Assembly: GCF_028583425.1 (NCBI RefSeq)
Contig: NC_072793.1
Span: forward strand, 62,315,028-62,379,027
DNA from: Eublepharis macularius
Taxonomy: Eukaryota; Chordata; Lepidosauria; Squamata; Eublepharidae
DNA: 64,000 nt
Direction of reading: 5' to 3'
Position numbers and translations under genes: made by a program. A model generated the notes under the pieces. The model was not told where the DNA came from. It searched no databases and saw nothing but the letters and a program-made list of their open reading frames with translations. Below, piece by piece: positions 56,001 through 64,000 of this stretch (position 1 is the stretch's first letter; each line of letters starts with the position of its first letter).

Positions 56001-57479
56001 CAGATTATACAGTTTAAAACAGCTGCTGCATGATTAGAAAATTACATGTCTCCATTTCCAGATAGTTACCCTCTGAATGTCAAGGCTTGCATAAAATGAC
56101 CAACTGAAACAGAAAAAAAAATGAGGCCATATGACTAGGATTAGGGGTAGAAATTAAGGGCCTTTAGTCCATCTGAATTACAACCTGATCCTATGCAGGA
56201 ACTGTAGACCACAGATTGTGAAATAGAGTTCCAAGTATTGCCACAGCAAAAGGTCTATAATTTGGGGACTGGATTCTGTGGAACTTTCCCACAAACAGCA
56301 GCACTTTTCTCCAGCACAAGGAGCCTTCTGCTAGTACAAGAGGCTCTTCTTCCAGTGGAAAAGTTCTACTGGATCCAACTTTTTGTCTACCCTTGGTAGC
56401 CCCCATGGAAGTATTTGTAGCCATCCTTCCTTGGAGTGGTCAAGGGATTATGAAGCAGCAGATTGGCTTGCTGCTTTGGAGTACCACCAACATACAGTGT
56501 AATGTCAGGGAGCTCCCTGCCTTTGTCCTCAGCTACAGAAGTGCAGGGGCTCCCCCTGTTCTTCTCCTTGGCTTGGGAGGGCACTTCTATGCCCGGGGGG
56601 CAGGGAGAGTATTCTTCACCCTTACCTTGCACTTCAGTTTGGGAGCATTTCAGAAGAGTGAGGACAGAAATAAGCCTTTTCCTTTCCCTCACCATTTCTG
56701 GATCCCTCACACAAGGGGGTCAGCGTTTATCTCTCAAGAGTGCAGGAATACACCCCTCACATCATCTATGATACTGAAGTATTAGAAAAGGCATCTGTGT
56801 GGTGCTGAGGCCTTTTGATCTGTTCATTGATATTCTGCTTACCCTACAAGGAGGCAAGCCAGGTGGGCTTTATGACTGGTGGAAGTACTGCAAACTGCCT
56901 GCTCCATGCCTTGATTGTGTGTTATGTGCCACCTTAACGTGGTGAGGGGGTTTGAGTGTGTCAGTGAAGCTGAGAGCAACACCACCAGGAGCACAGGCTT
57001 GGTCAAGACTAGTCTAAACTCCTGGAAGAGTCACTCACGGTGGAATGGTCAAAGCTGAGACACCAGGCTAAGATGTATCCACCCCCTTCAGAAATCAACG
57101 GTCACATCAGCAGAAGAGAACTGAATGTTCCAATGGTGATGGGAGCGGAGGAATTCTTGAAGGTTAGCTACTGGGCAGCAGCAGTAGTGGAAGGTTACAC
57201 TGGTGAAGGATGCCTTGATTATACTGGGTATAAATGGGTGGCACAGCACCAAAATCTTAACATTACCAAGAAACAGCATGAAGTGCACTACAACGTATCT
57301 ACATCATATGATCATGTCAGCAGAATTTCATTCTAACTCAACTGGGACAGCATTCCTCTGTAAACTAACGGATGCAGTTCTTCATACTTTTGAAATACTG
57401 CTAGACCCAACTTTACAGAATCAGTGCCAGACATTAAAAGAGGTACAGGTCAGACCTACTTCAACACTCACTGCTCCAT
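53096..57479. other. Unassigned intergenic sequence downstream of BOD1
   Basis: AGAGCTTGAAATATACTT is tandemly repeated near 53934-53972. 56930-57010 has CACCTTAACGTGGTGAGGGG, which resembles the 5' region of some RTE/BovB-type LINEs, at low certainty. The open frames of 98-130 codons (56387-56785, 57040-57336) overlap antisense frames and show no host domain. Confidence 0.45.
54000..54080. promoter_or_regulatory. Candidate homeodomain/POU site cluster
   Basis: TTTAATTG (54016-54023) and its inverse CAATTAAA (54034-54041) are followed directly by an exact octamer, ATGCAAAT (54043-54050). No repeat signature surrounds them. Motifs this short occur by chance in AT-rich DNA; conservation would be needed. 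Confidence 0.25.
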
Positions 57480-57492
57480 GACTGAGTAGACA

Positions 57493-58054
57493 GTTGAGCG
57501 ACAGATGGACTGAGAAAGGTCACTGATCTTATCTGCGGATAGCTCTAGATATGTAGTTTCCCTGGCCACCTATTTATTTTGACTGGAGATACCCAGGCAT
57601 AGGAAGGCACTTTCATTGGCAAGAAATCAAGTCCTCCCCTTGGCAGTTTTAGAGGGGCGTTATAAAAAGGTTCAGATGGAAGATCGATTGTATCCTTGTG
57701 GTTCAGGGGAGACTGAATCTATAGAACATGTTTTATTACACTGCGCCTTTTACCAAGAAATCTGTAACAAGTTTATCTTCCCTATAATTAGAAGGTACCC
57801 TGGTAGTTTGGAATTAGTGTATACCAGAATATTATTAATAGATGAAAATGTAATGGTTATAGTGTGCAATCTGAAGTTTTTCGCATCAGCCTATAAAATT
57901 ATATAAAAAATATAGGTATAAAAAATAATTGATGGAAGCCAACATAGTAATTTTTAGTCATGTGTACTAGAATAATTTTTATTTTTGAGCTCCTGTACTT
58001 ATGACTGCTGTTATGTTTTATGCTGGTCTAGAACAATGTTAATAAAGATTGATT
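57493..58054 (+). mobile_element. 5'-truncated non-LTR retrotransposon (LINE) with target duplication
   Basis: Bounded by a perfect 13-bp target duplication, GACTGAGTAGACA (57480-57492 and 58055-58067). A reading frame (57616-57906) encodes the extreme C-terminus of a LINE ORF2: VLEGRYKK, then a zinc-finger-like PCGSGE...EHVLLHC (residues 27-43), where the usual first Cys of CPCG is Tyr, then IRRYPGS. The 3' end is AATAAAGATTGATT. Clade not assigned. It lies antisense to BOD1, 0.8 kb past its stop codon. Confidence 0.85.
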
Positions 58055-58850
58055 GACTGAGTAGACAAGCAATGATCAAACTAATATTCGTGTCCAGTAG
58101 TCTGCAGCCTATGGCTCCTGAGTCAAATGTGGCTCAGTACAGAACCAAGCATGTTTTTTTTTTAAAAAAAAATGTTATCTTTAAGTTAAGGTATTTTGGA
58201 GAGGTAAGTGGGATGGCTAGAACAACCAGTGTGCGAAGGGAATGACAAGCAAAGATTTATGGGACTAAAGAACTTCTTAGAGATGCTTTAGGGAAAAGGA
58301 ATGACAGAGGTGAACAGCTGCCAGTAATCTATGTGAGAACCATGCACAGATAAATGCCAGTGCACTAATAAAGCACTCACAACAATCAGTGTTGGGACTG
58401 TGGAAATTTTATGGATTAATAAGCCACCTGTCAATTATTAGTTGTAGTTTCATTTATGCAAATAGGCTTTCCTATTCTAGCTCTTTTTCTGAATTTTGAC
58501 AACATTTGGCTCCTTAATCATAAAAGGCTGTTGACCTCTGCGCTTGCCTATTAAAAGGCTTACGGCTGCTGATAAAGTAAGCCTAGTAGCATAAAACCAA
58601 CTTTCCAGTGGCAAAGGTGTTCCGTCAAGGAGGTCAGCAAACTCTGTTATCACAGTTTGTTCTTTCTCCTGGCAGCAATTCTGGTGCTAGTTCAGCACTG
58701 AATATCACATTCTGGCCTTCTGGCTAGTCTAATTTACATTCTTTGTATAAGTGATGACACAAAAGGTTACAAGTGCATGTAAGTGTTGCCAACAAACCTC
58801 CACACTTAGTTACATAGGAGGGAAGAGAAGGGGGACAGCAATACCAGACC
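58055..58850 (-). other. BOD1: Probable BOD1 3' UTR and flank
   Basis: Sequence immediately downstream of the BOD1 stop on the minus strand. No AATAAA or ATTAAA occurs on this strand before the LINE; CATAAA variants occur near 58398-58403 and 58453-58458. The first canonical AATAAA lies inside the LINE at 57978-57983. The UTR end is therefore not determined. Confidence 0.5.
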
Positions 58851-59049
58851 TTACGAGGTATCTTGTGATGGAGCAGGAGGATCCTGATTCTCAGGCTCTG
58901 GAGGAGGCGCTGGCACCGATTCTTCTTTCTTCTGTGCAGCCAGGAACTCATGAATTGCCTTCTCTATTTGCGGCCTGAAGATGTGGTTTAGTTTTGGATC
59001 TACCACCTGAGAAATAATTCTGTCCACTCCAGCTTCCAGCATCCCTGAC
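58851..59049 (-). CDS. BOD1: BOD1 terminal coding exon (C-terminus)
   Basis: The exon opens after a pyrimidine-rich acceptor ending CCCCAG (59050-59055). Its first base completes a Gln codon begun in exon 2. It encodes SGMLEAGVDRII, then VVDPKLNHIFRPQIEKA, IHEFLAAQKKEES and the acidic/Pro-rich tail ending PSQDTS, with TAA at 58851-58853. This matches the C-terminus of biorientation of chromosomes in cell division protein 1 as I recall it, not BOD1L1, which has HTFRPQVEKAV and a much longer C-terminus. BOD1 (Shg1-like domain) acts at kinetochores, where it restrains PP2A-B56 and supports correction of faulty microtubule attachments. The reading frame looks intact. Confidence 0.94.
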
Positions 59050-60439
59050 CTGGGGCAAAGACAAAGAAGTCATTCAGCTCCTCCAAAAATACTCCCCTCC
59101 TACCCTCACCAGGAGCTCTCCTGAGCTGTCATGTCAGCTTCAATTAGCACTAACACGGTGTGAACGACTGCTCTCTTGGTAGGTCCTCCATGGGAGAGTT
59201 ATTCCATCCGCTGCCAAGAAAACCAGCAGGGTTTGAACCCACCACCTCCCAGGGCCTCTACAAAACTGACGGCAGACATCTGGTCACCCAATCTCTTAAA
59301 AGGTACATTGGAGAGGATTCATTGCAGGGTATAAGTGGCAAACAAAGCAGTAAGCAAACAGAAATGTTTCTTGGCAGAAACCATAGCTGGGGAGACGAGA
59401 ACACATCTTGGAGGAGATAGGTGGAATAGGAGGGGAGGGGATTTTCTTGGCTGGTACATTTACAACAAAAAACTAGAAAGGCAGCCTTCACCCCAAGACC
59501 AGCCACCATCACCTGCTCTTTACATATGCCAGTCTAGACACATGGGCACTTTTTACAAGACAAACACAAACAAACACATGCAGCAAAAGACAAAGAGCTT
59601 TTTTGGAAACAGCATGTCACAAACCACGGAGTGACTTATTACTTCAAGGGCTGTGTCACATAAAGAGAAGGCATGAGCTGTCTGGTAGGGTTAAGTCATG
59701 TCTGCAACAGACCAGGGGAGGCAAAACAGACACTGACTAGCATTTGGGAAAGCAGCTGTAAGCCAAAGGTGACCCTGGCAGGGTAGAGGACTGACAGACA
59801 GCAGACATTGCTTTAAGGCCATGTGGGCATCATGTTCAAATCTTATTTTTGATAAGGAGTATTTCTGGTCTGCCACAACAGCCAAGACTGACCTTCATCA
59901 GATGTATTCTGATGCATATGCAAGTCTTGCAATTGGTTGGCTGAGCCATGTTCTGAAACAGCAGTTGCTTACAATGCAAATGAATATTATAATAGTGCCA
60001 GCATGGAGGACACACTTGCAATAATGGTAGAAGTACTCTTGACACAGACTGTTTGCAATGAAGCCGCTTGCCACAAATGATGAAGCACGCAGCACAAGTA
60101 GCCTTTGCTCTGAGGCTCACACACCTCACACACACATGAAGGTCAGGGAGAAGCAAGCTCCAGTCTCCTGCACTATGTTTGTTTGTGAGGTGTATTTCAT
60201 AATGGAAAGCAATGAAACTGGGACATTACCATGAGCATGCATCTGAAAGAGAACAGTATTCAAAATGTGCTGTGGAATGTTCAGTTTTTTCTTACCCACA
60301 GCTTTACAAATACGGAAATGCTTAGGATTTAATCTGAGCACATTGCTGATGGAACAACACAGCCAGCAAAAGATGAAAATCAACTGACTAAAGGATGATA
60401 AACTAGCATGTTCACAGCCTGCGATCACTGATGTCATCT

Positions 60440-60770
60440 ACATCCATTTCATACAGACAGGTCATGGCAGCCCATGACAGTATCAAAGGGAAACAGAACA
60501 GGATTTTCACTACAATTGCTCCGAGCTTCTGGAATGACCTCCTGAGGGTGACCAGAACTGAGTGTCTCCAACTGCATTCTGGGATATTTGTGAAATTCCT
60601 ATTTTGCATGGACTTTGGCAGTTAAAATAAATATGATGGCCAAATACCACTGTTTTGGTCGATTGACTGAAATTTCAGTAAACTGAATGTCTAAGTTTGC
60701 ATACTGCTCTGAGTGGGCGTTAAGTTTTCTTGAAGGGCAGTATAGAAATTGAATGTTATTATTATATATA
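60440..60770 (+). mobile_element. L2/CR1-group LINE 3' end in BOD1 intron 2
   Basis: Encodes KQNRIFTTIAPSFWNDLL, the A-P-x-x-W-N-x-L motif near the end of many CR1/L2 ORF2 proteins. The 3' tail is GGCGTTAAGTTTTCTTGAAG, then GGCAGTATAGAAATTGAATG, ending (ATT)n. The tail is shared with the SINEs at 7073-7318 and 25226-26375. Antisense to BOD1. Confidence 0.65.
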
Positions 60771-60869
60771 TGCCAACTCCCCCTGACAGCCTCCATATCC
60801 TCTCCCCTTTCCTTCTCTCCTTTCTACTCCCCAACCAACCAACCTTCCCTTTATCTGCCTCCTCTTCAG

Positions 60870-61082
60870 CTTTTTATTTACTTTACTAATCCCCACCTTT
60901 GTCCTCAGTGGGGACCCTAAGCTGCTTACATCATTCTCCTCTCCTCAAATTTTATCTTCACAACAATCCTGTGCGATAGATTAGGCTGAGAGAGTGACTG
61001 GCCCAAGATCACCCGGCAAATATCTACAGCACAGGGGCTAACTGAACATGTTCCAGATCCTAGTCTACACTACACTGGCTGT
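60870..61082 (-). mobile_element. tRNA-derived SINE, antisense (sense to BOD1)
   Basis: Minus strand: GCCAGTGTAGTGTAGACTAG, then the core with CTCTCAGCCTAATC and CACAGGATTGTTGTGAAGAT, then GGTCCCCACTGAGGACAAAG and a tail in AAATAAA. Same family as 47835-48062. Confidence 0.7.
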
Positions 61083-61494
61083 AGGATTTTCCTTCTAGCA
61101 GCCTTGCCCTAGGAAAAGTAAAGCCAAGTTGTCAAAGTCATGCATTAGCAAGCTAAGGTGAATAGTGTGGTGGCCCTTGCCAGGCCCGGCTAAGTTGAAC
61201 TAATTATGCTGAGGGTGCTGCTGGGCCCAGTCGACCTGTGTGGTTATGAAGTCACCTGGTAGCCACTGCCACACCTGGGTGACTCGCAGAAAATGTATGG
61301 TGGCAAGTTGCCCTGTGGTTGTTGCTGGGCCTGCCCCCAGTGAGTCACCCCTCCAAGACAGGAAGGAGAGGTGGACTGGGAGGTCAAAATATCCCTGGAA
61401 AAGTGCCCCCCATGACATCAACCAAGGTTTGAAGGCTGGCACTGCTGTGGTTTCCTAACAACTCCCACAACAGCCACTGAGATCTTCTTTCTTA

Positions 61495-61690
61495 GAAGCA
61501 CAAGTAGTGCTTCTATTATTTTAGGGGCATTTAATATCCCCAAATTAGGGGTTTTTTAGGTTTCAGAATTTTCTGCAGACCTGTGGTTTTTCAGTCATTT
61601 GTAGAAAGATCTGTCTTGTATGTTCATGGTCCCTGTGTCTGGATTTAAGTAGCCACAGATGGGGCCATGTTGAGAATGAATACCTAGACA
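61495..61690 (+). repeat. Fold-back repeat, fourth copy
   Basis: GTGCTTCTATTATTTTAGGG, then CAGAATTTTCTGCAGACCTG paired with TCATTTGTAGAAAGATCTG, then CAGATGGGGCCATGTTGAGA. Same order as the copies at 6.6 and 40.7 kb. Confidence 0.7.
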
Positions 61691-61755
61691 TTAATAGTTT
61701 TTGCACCTTTTGCCAACAGTCCCGCACTCCTATGATCATCCTCTGTTTATCTTGT

Positions 61756-61922
61756 GCATTTTATACCACCTTTCCCTCATGGAGCTCAGAACAACATACA
61801 TCATTCTCCTTGCCTCCATTTTACTCTAACAACTGTGTGAGATAGGTTAAGCAGAGAGAAAATGGTGCGCATCACATAGCAAGCTTCATGGCAGAATGGA
61901 GATTCTGCCTCACCCAGTCCAT
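61756..61922 (-). mobile_element. tRNA-derived SINE fragment, antisense
   Basis: Minus strand: ATCTCCATTCTGCCATGAAG, then the core with TTAACCTATCTCACACAGTT, then GTTCTGAGCTCCATGAGG and TATAAAATGCAC. A decayed member of the 47835-48062 family. Confidence 0.6.
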
Positions 61923-62559
61923 CTAGCTGCTATTGGCTTGGCTGCTCTGAAATCACGGGGGAAGGATGAGAGGGATGAAGAATCATATGTGTAGTGATTA
62001 ACTAGTTAAAGCTTCTGCCTTTTAAAGGCAGCCCACCCCTCATTCTGGGCACCAGACAACAATTTCTTGAAACATACTACTGACAGTTTTAGATCTCTAG
62101 CTCTCTAGATAGCAGTATCTTACATTCTAACAGTCAAGCCCCCCTTCCCCCAGCAGCTAATTAAATTTGCAGATTGGGGCCACTAGGCCAAAAATCAGAT
62201 GCTTCTGCAACATTGGGGAATCCCCCAGGGTTGTAGAAATCTAGAACATTTAAAAAAAAACAGGGGTTTTTAAATCCGCCCCCCAAACTACTTACCCAAC
62301 TGCTGCACATGTGCAGTGGTGCGTTCCAGCTGGAGAAGGGGGAACTGTCCCACATGCTGGCCTGTGCTTCTCCCAGGTATAGACACAGTGGCACCAAGCC
62401 ACTCCAAGACCGGGTGCGGCAGCTGTGAGCTGCTGCAGTTAGCGCCATGCCCACCCAGCGCTGGGCCTCAGGAAGTGCTGGAGCACTCTCCTTACACAGC
62501 AGCATGATGAGACCTCACTGGCCAAGGGAGGGCCAGCTCTGAGCTCATCAACCCCCAAC

Positions 62560-62860
62560 CCTGTAAGGGAGGAGGTTTTTTGAGTGTGAAGGGGGAAAAG
62601 GTGAAGGATATTTGACAGGGAAGGTGGGAATGTTAAAGGTGTTTGGGAGGGAGCCAAGGAATGAGGGGGTAAGGGTATTTGCTTGGGAGGTGGGCAGCAG
62701 GTAAGGGGGGCGGGGAGAAAAAGGGGATTGATTCTTGTGAGATGGGGAAAGATCTATAAGAAAGGGGGAGAGACAAAACGAAGGACCCCTGAGGAGGGGA
62801 GGGGAGAAAAAGACAGGGAAAGATCCTTGAGAAGGGGAGGCAGAGAATGATCTTTATAAA
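62560..62860. repeat. Purine-rich (GGGGA/GAAAG) tract in intron 2
   Basis: Long G/A-rich strand with many runs of 3-6 G. The BOD1 pre-mRNA carries the C/U-rich complement. Possibly a decayed minisatellite; G-quadruplexes could form on the plus strand. Confidence 0.6.
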
Positions 62861-63475
62861 AGGGGTCCCATTTCGTCTCCCTCCCTCATGTCACCCTGAC
62901 AAAGCCTGCAACTTTTTATTTTTGGCCCCTACTTGTAATATCTAGTTTTCAAATGGTATTTTCTGCCTTTTTCAGGGTGTCCACTGTTACAAACATTTGT
63001 AAACCAGCACCTACAGTAGTCACAAAGCAATATGCATTATTCTCTTTTCTCTTGGAAACAATACCTTATAAACCAGTAAATAATTTACAGAAAGTGAAGG
63101 CATTTAAAGTACCACCGATTTTATATGATGCAGAGCATATGGCTAAAACAATTGGATGTCTACCAAAAAAAGCTCATGCTGTGTGGAACATAATGGATTA
63201 ATTACAGCAACAGTTCCGGAAATCAGAAAGACACTGGTGTGTTGCCACTGCTCTCTGCTGGACAAAAATAAAATAAAGCCACCTAGGATGTTCAAGTAGC
63301 TGCCCTCATGATGAAAACAAGTAAAAAAATAAAGCATTCCTAAGATGCCACAAGTTAGCAAGATGTCCCTTTCTTCTGGAGATATAAAGGATGCTCAAGC
63401 ACGTCAATCAGTATCCTAAAAATCCCATTCTGGTAGAAACATGACACTGACTAACAAGAGGCTATCAAGCACTTA

Positions 63476-63564
63476 CACTGCAACCCTAAGCACAGTTGAT
63501 TCCTTCTAATGCCAATGAAGTCAATTGGCTTAAAAGGGCGTAACTCTGCTTAGGACACCATTGT
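63476..63564. mobile_element. Palindromic 'CAACCCTAAGCA' repeat in intron 2
   Basis: Left arm ACACTGCAACCCTAAGCACA, centre CAATGAAGTCAATTGG, right arm GTAACTCTGCTTAGGACACC. A more decayed relative of 29006-29095, lying 168 bases from exon 2. Confidence 0.6.
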
Positions 63565-63731
63565 TAATCTCACAGCTGTAAACTAACACTTCAAATTATC
63601 AAGAACCTCAATCTCCTAGGTAAACTTACCTCTATAAAGCCTATCAACATTAAAAGGGAAAACGTCACAAAATTAACTTTATGCCCACTTATGATTTGAG
63701 CTGAATGATTATTCAAAAACATTTTACTTAC

Positions 63732-63856
63732 TGAGTCACACTCTGCCTCAGGCCATTCCGCAACTGATTTTTGTTCATTGTTGGGTTCCATTCCTGCTTA
63801 TCCAGGTGAGTAGATACAAAATTGTCCACTTTCTGTCTCAAATTCTGATAGGCTGG
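63732..63856 (-). CDS. BOD1: BOD1 exon 2
   Basis: 125 bases: 41 codons plus CA, which joins G from the next exon to make Gln. Encodes PAYQNLRQKVDNFVSTHL, then DKQEWNPTMNKNQLRNGL and RQSVT. The acceptor (TTTTGTTTAG, 63857-63866) precedes CCAGCC and the donor is CA|GTAAGT. The residues are in the Shg1-like domain, after the DCLADVDTK segment that exon 1 should supply beyond base 64000. With the terminal exon the C-terminal 105 residues are complete; human BOD1 is about 185 residues, so about 80 are outside the window. Confidence 0.95.
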
Positions 63857-64000
63857 CTAAACAAAATAGTCCAGTTAATACATACCCAAAGATAATCTTG
63901 CTCAACCCCTCCATGAAGCACAGTCTTGTATTCTATCATTAACTTTTAACAGGTTGTGCTGTTTTCCCCCTTTAGAATAGTTTGAGACAAAATAATTTTA
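63857..64000 (-). other. BOD1: BOD1 intron 1, 3' portion
   Basis: The AT-rich acceptor side of intron 1, cut by the window edge. No repeat or exon is visible. Confidence 0.85.

Larger units (their letters stand above)
59050..63731 (-). other. BOD1: BOD1 intron 2
   Basis: A 4682-base intron between the two BOD1 exons, GT (GTAAGT, 63726-63731) to AG. It holds LINE and SINE fragments, a fold-back repeat, a purine-rich tract and a palindromic repeat, listed separately. The other open frames in it (for example 59836-60156) have no domain and are not taken as genes. Confidence 0.9.

Noticed and set aside
58850-59050. BOD1L1 rather than BOD1 as the source of the exons
   Set aside because: The NHIFRPQIEKA and PSQDTS-stop text fits BOD1; BOD1L1 as I recall it has HTFRPQVEKAV and continues for thousands of residues.
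63591-63791. 66-codon frame starting MEPNNEQ
   Set aside because: It is an out-of-frame reading of BOD1 exon 2 that runs on into intron 2.
1-64000. CRISPR array, operon or prokaryotic defence system
   Set aside because: No regularly spaced identical repeats; the sequence is vertebrate in every visible respect.

Overview
The window looks like about 64 kb of reptile nuclear DNA, most probably a squamate and perhaps a gecko. The case rests on its repeats: a tRNA-derived SINE with a BovB-type ACCTTT tail (Sauria SINE type), CR1/L2-group LINE remains, a Penelope-like element, and many short terminal-inverted-repeat (TIR) DNA elements. The species call is inference from repeat style. No bacterial-type gene, CRISPR array, tRNA gene or rRNA gene was found.

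The only host gene I can support is BOD1, a kinetochore-associated regulator of chromosome bi-orientation, on the minus strand at the right-hand end. Exon 2 (63732-63856) and the terminal coding exon (58851-59049) are present. They join in frame across a 4.7-kb intron with GT/AG splice sites and encode 105 C-terminal residues. Exon 1 and the promoter lie beyond base 64000. The 3' UTR and downstream flank run to the left, and a 5'-truncated LINE sits about 0.8 kb past the stop codon.

Positions 1 to about 57.5 kb look intergenic. They hold dispersed repeats in several layers. (1) TIR elements whose ends read AGGGTTGCCA/TGGCAACCCT occur about a dozen times; the larger ones carry palindromic ETS/CRE-like modules. 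(2) Fold-back elements ending in GGCCAAGCTAC or close variants occur at about 8.9, 9.4, 24.5, 32.5 and 44.2 kb. (3) A non-autonomous hAT-like element (25253-26140) has 12-bp TIRs and a perfect 8-bp target duplication, and splits a SINE. (4) A CpG-dense 201-bp palindrome (12415-12615) sits inside a candidate fossil LTR. (5) CR1/L2-type LINE fragments are present, one locus with two other elements nested in it. (6) A Penelope-like remnant with a GIY-YIG endonuclease lies at about 2.3-2.9 kb. (7) Two promoter-plus-poly(A) modules are interpreted, at low confidence, as solo LTR fossils. Single-copy AT-rich stretches between repeats include a few candidate conserved noncoding elements, which cannot be confirmed without alignment.

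I did not find a convincing undescribed multi-gene system. The observations most worth testing are the ETS/CRE-palindrome element family, the hammerhead-like hairpins in repeats that may be Penelope-related, a perfect 26-bp hairpin at 51255-51323, the hAT-in-SINE insertion, and a possible LINE-donated poly(A) signal downstream of BOD1.
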